This document shows positions 10,586-21,558 of a DNA stretch of 60,387 nt, one piece after another (position 1 is the stretch's first letter; each line of letters begins with the position of its first letter). The translations under genes were made by a program, and so were the position numbers. Below the pieces are notes generated by a model. That model did not search any database and was not told where the DNA came from. It saw only the letters and a list, made by a program, of their open reading frames with translations. The DNA is from Russula earlei (Eukaryota; Basidiomycota; Agaricomycetes; Russulales; Russulaceae): the NCBI GenBank assembly GCA_025769875.1, contig JAGFNK010000322.1, positions 1 through 60,387 of the forward strand. The letters run 5' to 3'.

Positions 10586-11506
10586 ATGGAAATGGTGCCA
10601 GGGCAGAATCCCTTTTCCAACGAGTCAGATCTTTCGGCAGTACTTTCATCGAGTGCTAGCCATAGGTTTGATATTTCTCCGAATTGCGCGGCCCCACCGT
10701 CGAAACTCAAGCCACAAGGTGTCTGTCGTGATTATACTCCGATCGCCAACGCTCGTACAAATATACAGCTGATCGGGCAAGCACCACATGTGGCAAGATT
10801 GAATGATAGAAGGACGACTGTACAGAAAGGGACGCATTGCATAGAGCCGGCCTTATCTTTTGCTCTCGGCCAGCCACCCCGCGACTTGCCAAACTTGCTC
10901 AACAGTGAACTACCTGCACGCTCATGTACTTCGATCTCTGTTTCTTCACGCTCGTCTATAGTTTCTACGCCTGTTTTGCCCGGCTGGAGTCCAGAAACGC
11001 CGATTACGCCGACCCGTCAACCAAGTCGCAAAGCATCACCGGGTGGTGGCAAGCTTGTCGGTCTCGGGATTCAAATCTTGTATGACGGTGATAGATCGCA
11101 ACAATTTGACGGACTCGGGCTTGTCCCCTCACGCATGACTGAACCCAATGCGGTAGAGGAAGAAGATCTTGGGGTTCCATCGCGCATCCTACTTGAAGAA
11201 ATCTATAACACGTTTACAAGTCCGGAGACGTTGGGAGCAGCGGCACAGTTTCCAGTAGAGAAAGGCCTCGTAGATGATAAGACCAGTGTTGAGGACGTAT
11301 TCACGGCGCGCATTCTTGCTGCGCAGGGACCCAACGCAGCAAGCACTCCGCCCACGAAGCGCAGTCGTCAGTCGTACGGACTACCAACGGCTGCGAGCAT
11401 GCGGCGTGCGCGGCGGGTGTACGTTGTTGAAACAGAGGAAGCTGACGAGTCGCGGTCATCTGACTCGTCTGGAGGCTCGTCTCAGAAACCGGTGTGGAGG
11501 TATTAA
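10586..11506 (+). CDS. Hypothetical protein, 306 aa, basic and Ser-rich
   Basis: I do not recognise this protein. The start at 10586 was chosen for its context CCGCCATGG; an in-frame ATG at 10469 would add 39 residues. The protein has few hydrophobic stretches, several proline/serine segments (TPVLPGWSPETPITPTRQPS), a more structured middle (GVPSRILLEEIYNTFTSPE) and a basic then acidic tail (SMRRARRVYVVETEEADES). No membrane segment or catalytic motif is visible. It is transcribed away from IMP dehydrogenase. The C-terminal KRSRQ and RRARR patches could act as nuclear localisation signals, which is inference only. Confidence 0.6.
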   Translation: MEMVPGQNPFSNESDLSAVLSSSASHRFDISPNCAAPPSKLKPQGVCRDYTPIANARTNIQLIGQAPHVARLNDRRTTVQKGTHCIEPALSFALGQPPRDLPNLLNSELPARSCTSISVSSRSSIVSTPVLPGWSPETPITPTRQPSRKASPGGGKLVGLGIQILYDGDRSQQFDGLGLVPSRMTEPNAVEEEDLGVPSRILLEEIYNTFTSPETLGAAAQFPVEKGLVDDKTSVEDVFTARILAAQGPNAASTPPTKRSRQSYGLPTAASMRRARRVYVVETEEADESRSSDSSGGSSQKPVWRY

Positions 11507-11722
11507 AGGAGGAGAGCAGTGCAAAGTAGCGTTCTCTCTGTTGGTTGATCGATCTGATAAGGATGGTGTGAGTGTCGCTCGGCGGTTGTTAGGGAGGCCG
11601 CCTAACGACGGCAAGTGGCGGTACAGATTAACCCAATTAATGAAAGGAAGTGGCTGGCCGGGGGAGATGCTCTGCACGATCTCTCAGGCTGCTGTATCTT
11701 CACTCTGTATCCCAATCCCAAC

Positions 11723-13360
11723 ATGACTTCAGCCGTTATCAACACGGACACAAAAGGTGTGCCTTGAGGCTGCCCCCATAGCATGCCTTGTTAACGCCCC
11801 TCAGATACGCCCTCGCTCACAGTGACTATCAGCAAATTATCATCTCCATCCCCCTTTCCATCCCCAGGGTCCCCATTCTTACCCCCGCCTATCCCATCTG
11901 CGCATGAGTACGCCCTCATATCCCCGTCGTCGAAGCGTAGGTCCACGGACTCCAGAATGAACGTGGGAAGCAAGACAGACCACGAGCCTGCGGCCTCGAC
12001 TCATCCTATTATTGGTGCCGCTCCAGCCACGGTTACAGCAACTGCAGGCACATCATCCAGCACACCGACAGGGCCACACCCGACCCTAGACAAGTGGAGT
12101 GATAGCGGAGATGTCGGCGGCGAGGGCAGTAGTAACAGTAATGGCCTCGCGCTCGAGTCCGCTATGCCTGACCCCAAGGCAACCATGAACGGCCAGGCGA
12201 CGATTACCCTGACAGCGAAATTACTGAATATTGCGAGTCAACCACCTGCGGAAGACACTCTCAAGTCTAAGTTGAACACGCACTCGGCGTCAGACGATGA
12301 TGTAAGTGGCACGTCTGCCTCACCCTCAACCCCACTCTCGGGCTTGCAAGATCCGTCGACGGATGACTGTTCCACCTCCAACCCTTCCTCCTTTGTTACT
12401 ACTACTGCGAAAGAGGACTTTCCTAAACTGCCACTGGACAGCCATAAATCCCTCCGCAGCTCGTTACGTTCCTCCAGTGGTTCTCTCTCTTCGTCCCGCC
12501 CCGCTCCACCCTCTCCCGCAAATTCGTGCCGCGCTTCTACTATACTTTCCCGCCACTCCTCGACGCGCTCCCGCCCGGGCTCGATTTCCTTCCTCACCGC
12601 CCACGACGGTGAAGTGGCAAGCCCAACAACGCCAACTCCTTCCCATCTACAACAGCAACCGCAGCAACAGGCAGTACACAGAGCTTCAACCTCCGCAGTG
12701 GCCGCCTCAACTCTCGTCGTCAAGATTCGTGACTTTGCGTTCCCAGACGAGGACGTGCGGCACACGGGTTCCGGCCCGTTGACCCCCCGTCCGAACCGTC
12801 GATTGCAACGCCCACTCTCGACCTGGTCTGCTTCGAGCGCTTCAAGCGCTGGCAGCGAGGACCACGATGACAGCGCCGGTGCCAGCGCCGGGGGCAGCTC
12901 ATACCTATTTTCGAACTGGGGACTTGGGCGTCTCGGTTGGTTCGGCGTCCGAGGTAGTGATAGTTCCCCTGGCGGCGTTGGTGATGGACCAAGTCAAGGT
13001 GACTTTGCGCGGAACTTTACGGACGCGGCGAGTCCAGAATACGAGATTGACGATCCTTATGAATCATTGGACGATGACGACGACGACGACGACAATGACC
13101 ATGATGATTACGGAGCCGGTACGGGCGGCGAGGGTGGCGACCACCCACTACTTCCGGGGCTGTATCGTGCGTTATATGCGTTCGAGCCGGAAGGCACAGC
13201 GGAGATGGCCCTTGAGGAGGATCAGATAGTACGCGTGATTGGTCGCGGTGGCGGTGTCGGCTGGGCCATCGTTGCGCGTGGTGGCGATGAAGGACATGCC
13301 CTCGTCCCTGAGGGCTACCTCGAGCTTGTCAGCTTAGATCGAGATCAGGTAGGAGAGTAA
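11723..13360 (+). CDS. Disordered Ser/Pro-rich protein with C-terminal SH3 domain
   Basis: Two exons, 11723-11756 and 11823-13360 (66-bp intron), give 523 aa. The first exon supplies MTSAVINTDTK and the join restores a coherent N-terminus SPSPFPSPGSPFLPPP; without it the frame would have to start at the internal ATG 11957. Most of the protein is low-complexity Ser/Pro/Thr sequence. An Asp run (DDDDDDDDNDHDD) precedes a C-terminal SH3 domain: ALYAFEPEGTAEMALEEDQ, then GWAIVARGGDEGHALVPEGY and LELV. SH3 domains bind proline-rich peptides, so this is probably an adaptor, perhaps for signalling or actin. No catalytic domain is present. Exact orthology is unknown. Confidence 0.85.
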
Positions 13361-13778
13361 GGAGTGTTGGATGGAGCCTAAATTGTAAAAAAAAGACTTC
13401 CTCTCTGTTTGTTTGAGTATCATTTCGCTCTGAACCAATAGGTCTGTTTTAACTATTCATGATGCTCGGAGCATCGGATAATGCTCTTCTGGACACCTGG
13501 AAACTTGACAATGCGGTCTTGTAACTAGTCCTGGCACTGTTGCTATCGGCTGTAAGCAGGATCTCAAGGGTTGCATGTTTCGCAATTATTACAACAGTAC
13601 TCTGATGGCCAGCTTTAGGGCTTCGTGGTTTTTCGACTGGAGACGGACATAGACGGCATTGGGTTTTCTATTGAAGTTGGAATACGCAGTCATGGTCCAG
13701 CCAACTGAGGGTAAAACGCCCATCACCGATACGTTCCTTCCCATACGTTCCTTCCCATGCGCCAGGGACGCATGTATT
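13361..13778. other. Intergenic region between two convergent genes
   Basis: Holds the 3' ends of the SH3 gene and of the phosphorylase gene. A short direct duplication containing CCATACGTTCCTTCCCAT is visible near 13725-13760. Nothing else recognised. Confidence 0.5.
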
Positions 13779-14933
13779 CTAATCTGAAAAGTATGCAGGA
13801 AGCACGTAGCGCAACTTGTCCCTGTCCGCCTGTTTCTGCTGCGCAGAGCGTGGCATGATAGAGGCTTGCATTGACCCCACCTCTTCGGACAGTATGTCAC
13901 CTTGCAATACGGCTGCATACAGTTCCTGAAGTATTGACTTTGCGACACGACGGGAGGTCTCCGCGTTATCGTGGAGGGTTCTGAACACCTCAGCGGTCGT
14001 GACGGCGTCCGTGTTAGGCCGCCACGAGTCATAGTCCGTCACAGTTGCAATGAGGGCGTAGCTACCATTGTCGTCGAAGTGAAAGCAACACTTATCAACA
14101 ACAGCAGCGGGAAGGTTGAACAAAAAGTTACCTGATTTCGGCCTCACGCGCGAGCTTCGCCTCTGGCAACACACTCATATTAATCAGATCGCCTCCCCAT
14201 TGGCGATACATAAGACTCTCGGCACGCGTGGAGAACTGAGGACCTTCCATGCACACGATGCACTTGTTCGTGACAAACTTTATGCCACGGCCTTCCTCGG
14301 TGAGAGCACGACTGACTGGACCCTCAAGCCACTGAACGAGCCGACGGCTGAAAGGGTCGCCGAATGCGGCGTGCGCAACTACACTCGTGCCTTCGAAGAA
14401 GCTCACAGGCCGCACGCCCTTTGTGCAATCGATGATTTGTGTCGGCAATACGAACGTGCCTGGTGGAATATCCTCGCGGAGAGAGCCGACCGCGCTGAAG
14501 GCGAGGATGACACACACCCCTAGGGATTTGAGAGCCGCGATGTTCGCGCGAGCCGGGACAGCAGATGGACTGAAGGTGTGTCCCGAGCCATGTCGCGCAA
14601 GGAAAGCAACACGGGTGCCAGAAGGAAGAGAAGCGATCGTGATTGGTGATGATGGGTAACCCCAAGGCTATGTACATCCGCTCATGAAAACTGTTCATGA
14701 AATACCGAGACTGGGACTTACTGTCTCTGGATTCACGTGTTTTCTGTACACCCAATAGCGGCATGTCAGTATTCTCTAGGGATGTGTTCCGAAACGCACA
14801 CGAAGGCTAGATTTTGGAGATTGTAAAGTCCACTACCGCCTATCATGCCTAGAAGAACTAGCCAACCTCTGTCATTTCTAGTAGCTGATACGAAAGGGCC
14901 TGAATTACCTTTTTCATTCACAGTCGTAGTCAT
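13779..14933 (-). CDS. S-methyl-5'-thioadenosine phosphorylase
   Basis: The enzyme cleaves methylthioadenosine with phosphate into adenine and methylthioribose-1-phosphate, feeding purine salvage and the methionine salvage cycle. Five exons (14933-14909, 14848-14800, 14743-14722, 14667-14132, 14061-13779) join to 304 aa with introns of 60, 56, 54 and 70 bp. The small first exons encode MTTTVNEK and the phosphate-binding GMIGGSGLY; later motifs are [65 protein letters not shown] and TVTDYDSW. All are family hallmarks and length is normal (about 300 aa). Together with IMP dehydrogenase it makes this island rich in purine metabolism, though there is no evidence of co-regulation. Confidence 0.96.
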
Positions 14934-15241
14934 TGTTCTATTGAAGGTGCAAGAGTAGGGCGACAGCACCAGCGTGGCGGCGTGGCAGCAGTTGAATGAT
15001 CTGTCACGCTCCAGAAAAGGCAAACACACCAACTTGGCTCCAAATACAAACAAATTTCTTAATTTACATAATGGTGTATAGTAAAGTACAACAAAATAAT
15101 GATATTTAAACTAATCTAAGGGCTCAACTGTGATGCTGAGAAGGCCAGCACTCCCATGTGAAATGGAGGTGCACTTGGGGTGGGTGTGAAGGCACCTGTG
15201 GAAAATGAAGAGGGGAGGGCATACACTGCAGCTGTGCTGAG
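14934..15241. other. 5' region of the phosphorylase gene up to the transposon stack
   Basis: Composition turns AT-rich after about 15050. No separate feature recognised before the TAGGGCTG terminus at 15242. Confidence 0.45.
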
Positions 15242-15401
15242 TAGGGCTGCCAACCATACCTGTACACATACAGTTTATGTCTACCATGATACAGTATCCC
15301 ATACCATACTGTCTGGGTAGTGGAAGTGTACCCTGACAGTATGGTTGCCAGTATGGTAAGTTAAGTACTGTACCATATAAGGGACACCATCAAGCCATAT
15401 A

Positions 15402-15426
15402 CTGTACTAATACGACCAACTCTTCA
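15402..15426 (+). repeat. Left terminal inverted repeat of the pogo-like element
   Basis: Perfect 25-bp match, in inverted orientation, to 19626-19650. Directly inside it is GTCACGCGTCACAAGCC, which resembles GTCACATGTCACAAGCC just inside the right end but in direct, not inverted, orientation. Confidence 0.95.
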
Positions 15427-15572
15427 GTCACGCGTCACAAGCCCCCTCTGAAGAGAAGAGATATGGCTCAGGTCACAGGTCACAACCAATTATGAAGACT
15501 GTGACAAAAATCGTAAAAAGTTTCCTAAACGGGAATATTTATTTATTTATTTTTAAAAAGTACCTAAACTAT

Positions 15573-18500
15573 CTACTCGTTGTCCGTGTCGCTCCCATCA
15601 TTCATGACCCAAAATTTGGAGGAATAGAGGATGTTTGCACGCTTCTTACGCTTACCACGTCCTTCTACAGCTTGAATAGCCTGAGTTGTATCAACTACCT
15701 CACCTTGAACGGACTCCATTGAAGCACACTCTGCATCTGCAGTTGAAACAAGGCCACCTTCTTCTCCTGGTATGTACAGCTTGTCATTGTCATCGCAATC
15801 CATAGAGTTGGAGCATTCAAGTTGTGTATGTGTGGAAACAACGTCTGTCATGGGAACTTCGCTGTCATCACCATGAATATCAATAGCACTCTCTTCAAGG
15901 TCCTCCGCTTGTTCTTGTAGCACAGTAAGTGTAGGAGGTGCATGGTGGGGCACACCGCCTCGGGAACGTGGCTGTGTGATCTCTGCCCAAAACATCGGGT
16001 CCACTGTAACAAGCTCACGAAGTGCTTTTGATGCCTCACGACTGGTCAGGCTGGTGTAAGACAGGTTGAAATCTCCAGCCCTGCACATTTCCCAAGCCTG
16101 ACAACGTCTTAATCAACAAAGCAATGCATAGATGGGAGAGCAAACTTACCTTCTTAATAATATCAGGCTTATTGAGAGCCTGATAAGCCATCCAAATCCA
16201 GTGTACAGTCCGATCCCGTAGTATTTTGATACTGGTATCAAGTTTTACGTCTTGTACTGGGCGTCCAGCTTTGAGTTGACTAAGAACTTCACGGACCACA
16301 TCTTCATGGGCTGATTTCTTGAGTGAATGCTTGAAAATTCGCTGTAAGCCAACATCACAAGGCTGAAATAAGCCAGTCATGCCAGCAGGAATGAAGATAA
16401 CAATGATAGACGCATGTTTCAAAGCCATCCAATCCAGGAATTCTTTGGAGCGATGGACTGACCAGCAGTCGATGAGCCACAAGGCCATTTGGTCGTAGTC
16501 CAGCCCAAGCTCCTTCCGGATGTTGTCAAAATAAGGTGCCAGCGTGATGTTCACGAAGTTTTGCATTGTCGCAATCGTGGACCAGTATGTAGTCGTCTTA
16601 GAGAGCTCAAAGAGGAATCCGGCCTTGTCCGACTCATACCGGCTCCGTGCAGTGGGGCTAGGGAGTGACTTGTGATTCTGCCCTTTGTGGATGGCTTGAA
16701 TGGGTAAAAGTCTGCCATGGTTCGTGACACTAGGAAAGATTGTGAGGGCACGTTTCTCCTCCGCACCAACAGTGGCAACTTGATTTGAACCAGACGATGC
16801 GTAAGTCATGTGGCAGCCCTGTGCCAAGACAACCTGAGTCTGATCGCTGTTGACGATCAGCGCTGATGGTATCATTTCATCCTTCACAACCCATGCTATT
16901 CGCAAGAATGCCTTCCTAAGGATCTCATCTGCATTTTCTGGGATCTTCCGGCCTGCACGTGTCGATCGCCGCATATTCCAGCCTAGCGCACGATGAAGGA
17001 ACTTCAAGACAAACGCCTCAGAACATTGGAAGAGTGTGCCATCGGGTGATGGCTCCTTGAAGATTTTGGGTGCGCAATGTTGGAAATGAGCAATGATTAG
17101 CCCTCGGACAGTGTTCAAGGTGAGCGTGACAGATGCTTCACGAAGACCACTGATGTACTTTAATACCTCTGTTGTTGCGTCAGGATATTTTACCTGGGGC
17201 AAGGTGTTAGCTGGTGGTGATGGCAACTCCTGCAACGCACCAGGACTCCAACCCTTGTTGTAAGGCCTCCTGGCGTCTTGCCCCTTGCCGCCCGCTCAAG
17301 AGTCTTTCCACTCCAGACTGGACGAACACCGGATCGATCAATCCAACCACCAAGGGTTTGAGGGGCAAGTTTGTCGAAGAGAACAGGATCCTTCAACTTG
17401 AGTTCATGAACGATCTTGGTGGGTTTCATACTTGGATGGTGTTTGGATACTCGGTCAATTATTGACCAAACGAGTGGTGACATCCAGTTTGTCAAGACAG
17501 CTTCTTTGTACTCGGTCACTCGCGGTCGTCCAACATCTGTCCGCTCACGACGCTTGTCCTCTTTGAAAGCACGATTCGGACGTGTTGCTTCGGCCACATT
17601 CAATGACGAAGATTGTTCTGAAACGAGCACCACCTTGGCTTTGATTATCTTGCCATTTGAGTCTCGCTTTCCCGACTTTATTTCACTAGTTATGTTCCTA
17701 CTCCTGCATTTGCGCTGACGCTGCATTGCTCCTTCTGTTTTCTGTCGCTTGGCCTGTTCTGCACGTGCATCATCACCCACTTTCAACTGTTCCATGTTCT
17801 CCCTCCATTCCAAGGACATCCGTGCCCGATCAGCCGCTGCGACGTCAGCTGTAACAGGCTTGAAAAAGCTGTGTAATGATCCAGCCTTCACAATTGAGTG
17901 CCGTGCAGATGGGTCGTGTTTACGCTTCTTCACAGATTTGAGGTCAGAGGGCCCAGCGGAGGATATGGTTGTGAAGTTGCATGATGTGGATGGGACATCG
18001 GGCCATCCAGTAACTATTGGTGAGTGTTCTGCAGGTATGGCGCGTGTTGGTGCATCCGCGGATATACCAATCCCTACCGTTGTTTGCTTCTGCAGGGGAG
18101 CCGTAACTACAGGAAAGAAGAAGCCTCCATCACCTGGAACAATACCGAATGTATAGATATGACCCCCAGGCGGGTCCTGGTCCGCTGGTCGCTAAGGAAA
18201 TATCAGATTCAGCTTGCAGACACCTATTGACTTTGTAACTCACCAGCTCGAGGTCACGCTGTGCAACATGCATGAACATAGAGATCCTTTCTTCAGTGGC
18301 TGTGTCGGGTTGAAGGAGAGGTATTTGTGCAGGCAGGATAAAGTGTGCAGCCGCATTAGTCGCAAAGATGAGGCAGGAGTGGGTATCTTGTTGACGTGTT
18401 ATTGGTAAGTCCTCCTCCGCAAACTCGTGTGGTATGTGGGTATTGATCCACCATGCCACGGCAGCTTTCACCTCAGTATCATTGCCACCCAATGAGTCAC

Positions 18501-19371
18501 CATATCGGATGGTTGACCGGGCAGCGTCAACTACGACTGCAACCCAATGGTTGTTGTTGACATTTACAATCCCAACAACTGTCGTCCGTATACCATTTGC
18601 TAACTCCTCTCCAACATTCCGTAAATGGTGAGCTCCACCGACCGCATTGTATGGGGTGGTATTTCTGGTACGATAGATCTGCACTATTTTATGAAAGAAG
18701 CTGAGATTCACAACCTCACAGAGGGACTGTGGATCCATTCCAGAGTGAGCAACATTCCATCGGAGAAGGTCGAGTTGGTGATTGCCGTGAGCAGTTGCCA
18801 ACCAGTCCTGAGAAAGATAGCTCGCTAATTTAATGACTGGTTCAGCTTCAGTAAACCCATGCACATCACCAGCCCAAGGGATGGCTAGGAACATAGCCTG
18901 TGCCTCTTCACATAGACGTCGCCTATCTGGCGAGCGGTAGGACGCTGCGGCAGTCCTCTCTTTCATCAGCCATAGCTCTGCGCTGCTCCACGGGCCTGTC
19001 ACATACATGCGCAGCAAGGAGGTTTCCCTCCAGTATGACAAGACCCAGAGTGGGAAGCGGAGTTTTCGAGCTGGGTGGGATGTGGGCACATGTGGATAAC
19101 GGATGGACATCGAATGTGTCTCTAGAGCCTTTTGGTGTATATTGTCAAGAAGGTTATGGGATGGGATTGGCCACGTTTTTAGGACCTCTACGTTGTCGGT
19201 AAATGTAGGCAACTGTCCTGAGACGAAATGTGCTATGTTCACTGTTGTTACGGCCATTCTCAGCTGCACAGGCATTGGAAAAGTGAGGATCTGAGATATA
19301 GCACATTTGGGATCTGGGAGGAGGGCTTGACGGACATCTATTGGGATGATAAAGCTGTTCAGTGCAGTCAT
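15573..19371 (-). CDS. Ulp1-type cysteine protease fused to DDE (pogo-like) transposase
   Basis: Four exons (19371-18244, 18191-17241, 17193-16150, 16097-15573) join in frame to 1215 aa; introns are 52, 47 and 52 bp and all joins are phase 0. Residues 1-376 form a C48/Ulp1 protease: NNNHWVAVVV with His275, YGDSLGG with Asp292, ITRQQDTHSC with Gln327 and Cys333. These proteases cut SUMO or related ubiquitin-like proteins. A linker then carries a basic KKRKHD and SLHSFFKP, similar to a PCNA-binding box. The transposase part has VNSDQTQV (Asp810), LWLIDCWSVH (Asp935) and LFQPCDVGLQ (Asp973), a DDD triad, and ends in an acidic tail. The start ATG 19371 was preferred over a GTG further upstream. 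No stop or frameshift interrupts it. The linkage is seen in the DNA; expression as one protein is inferred. Confidence 0.88.
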
Positions 19372-19625
19372 GGTTGTAGCTGCACGGTCCCAGGTATTCA
19401 CTCGAAGCACGCAACAATTTTTTCGACAAGGTTTTAATGTTTAAATCCCGACTCACATCCCGACTCACACTTGCATCATGTCAGACCGCTGTCCTGACGT
19501 TAGCGCATGTCACATGTCGCCTCTCGGCCCAATCAGGGCTTTGAAGAGATCTGAGATTTGTCACACAGTTTTCCCACCTTTGAAGAGTCGGTCGGTCATC
19601 AAAATCTGTCACATGTCACAAGCCA

Positions 19626-19650
19626 TGAAGAGTTGGTCGTATTAGTACAG
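19626..19650 (-). repeat. Right terminal inverted repeat of the pogo-like element
   Basis: Perfect inverted match to 15402-15426. It starts TGAAGAGTTGGTCGTATTAG; TA follows at 19651-19652. Confidence 0.95.
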
Positions 19651-20660
19651 TATATACAGGCCATATATTTGTTGTACTCAATTGCAAGACAAACCCTGCA
19701 GATGTCTCAACTGTCTCATGTATCTCACTCCATATTAGTCTGACTTGTCATTGCCACTCACATATGGTATCCATCCATGGTGACTTGGTGTCACCTAGCA
19801 TGGATCTGGGTCAGGAGTCAGACTTGTGTTTCATTGGCATGTGCCAATTTTGCATGGACAGTCTATTGTATTGGTATAGGAGCTGGTGCTGGCAAAAGAG
19901 TTGAGTAATGTGAGAACTTCTTTCTAGAATGGTTCTGTCATGATTGCCCAGATGAGTGAATTGGAGTGAGATTGATTGCAGGCAATTGATGCCAATCACA
20001 TGCATGCAAAGGCAACTGAGGGATTGCCCTGATGTGATCCTACATTTTTTAGCTACATTTACTTTACATCTCATCTCATAGATAGTGTGCATGATCATGA
20101 TGATTATCAACTTGATTACTACTTTGTATGTTAAATACTCCTTGATCACAGGCTCATACAGCTCTTACCAGTTATCTACTTAAGCAGTAGATAGTTCACT
20201 ATATTCCCTCAGTGATTGCATATGTGCACAAGTCACTGAGGTATGTTCCTTTAGTTTTCTTTCATATACACACACACAAGTCCCTGAGTATACCTTCAGT
20301 TATCTTATCTAGGTTGTTCTCATGCACATACATGCAGGCATGTCTGGTTTTGTTCACCATTCATCCAACAGTTCTCTTTCTGAATCTCCTGTCATGCCTA
20401 ACTCCTCTAACACACCTTCTACTGGCCTGAATGAGCCTGAACACATCTGGTAATTCAATGCTGATGATGATGTACCCATGGGCCAACCTGGAAGTAGTGC
20501 GCCAAGTTCTAGGACCACCAATAATGGTATTTAGTCTTGTATTACATGCATTTCTTTGCACTTACCTCCTGTCATCTTATTTAGTACAGCAGGAGGAACA
20601 AGGACACCAAAAGAAATATTCTAGCCATATGCAAGAATTAATACAAGCAGAAATCACTGA

Positions 20661-21113
20661 CAGGCCCCTTTTACCAACTGAGAATTCTTGAATCTTGAAC
20701 TTGAACTTGGATTTTGGGATTTTCTGGGAGTGACGGGAATGACAGGTGTGATGTAAGTGACATAATAAACTAATATGAGTCTATTTCAAATATGAGTTAT
20801 TTTTTGGTGTGATTTGCTGGGTTTACATGTGATATGTAAAATGTTTTTTCTAACCCTTCCTTCCACTCCTTCCAAGCGGGGTATTGCAAGCATGTCATTA
20901 AGGCAGAATATGTGTCACCAATGTTGAGCTCCAGTCGGACTGCTCAACTCCAAGTTTGACACTGACACATCATGTGTGACCCTATATATGCAAACAGAAA
21001 AAAATGCATATTAATTTATTATAGACATCATATCACTTACATCACTCCTGTCACTCCTGTCATCCTGAAATCCAAGTTCAAGTTCAAGATTCAAGAGGTT
21101 GGTTAAAGGGGCC
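20661..21113. mobile_element. MITE of a GGCCCC-ended family, copy A
   Basis: About 453 bp with imperfect TIRs of roughly 90 bp (GGCCCCTTTTACCAACTGAG.. and its complement), flanked by TGA on both sides (20658-20660, 21114-21116). The left end carries two additional bases, CA. Deleting the element with one TGA rejoins the hAT frame as EIT then ETAHEAAEN, which proves it inserted into that gene. The 3-bp duplication fits PIF/Harbinger-type elements loosely. Copy B is at 56414. Confidence 0.85.
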
Positions 21114-21558
21114 TGAAACTGCTCATGAGGCTGCTGAAAATTTTAGGCACAAGCCTTGTGTATCTCACCAGTGTGCTCCAGCTCTGCTTCAAGTTCACAT
21201 TAGTAATGAGGAAGATGAGGACAATGGAAGTTTTGTAGAGTCCTTGGGCAAGAGTTCCAAAGATGGTGAGCATGAAGCTGGGGTTGATAATGCTGAAGTG
21301 AGCTCAACCCTATTTCCACTCAGATTGAATATTCTAATATCTTCTCTCAAGCTTGCCAAGTCACTTCCATCAAAAACCATTCCATTTGCTCAGAAAAAGA
21401 GGTCTCAATGTTAAAAAAATGATGTGAAATGAAAGAGATCAAAATCCCCTGCAAATGATGTTTATCACATGATGTGGCATATACCATCTTCCATAGAACC
21501 TTTGGAGCCTGATGTGGCTGCATCTACTGAGCCAAAAAAGGTGAAACAATATTGCATA

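Larger units (their letters stand above)
15402..19650 (-). mobile_element. Complete pogo-like DNA transposon encoding a Ulp1-transposase fusion
   Basis: 4249 bp. The left terminus 15402-15426 begins CTGTACTAATACGACCAACT and is repeated as a perfect 25-bp inverted repeat at 19626-19650. Both ends are flanked by TA (15400-15401 and 19651-19652), the target duplication of the Tc1/mariner/pogo superfamily. The single gene fills the interior on the minus strand, leaving 279 bp before the start codon and 171 bp after the stop. Subterminal repeats include GTCAC-type repeats on both sides and an internal copy of the TIR core, TGAAGAGTCGGTCGG, at 19581-19595. Ends and gene are both intact, so the copy may be autonomous. 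Confidence 0.93.

Noticed and set aside
12238..12765. 175-aa minus-strand ORF opposite the SH3 gene
   Set aside because: It is the antisense shadow of a Ser/Pro-rich coding region.
17931..17933. GTG at 17933 as start of a stand-alone transposase
   Set aside because: The frame is open for 86 codons upstream to a clean 3' splice site that joins the protease exon; no ATG is present in between.
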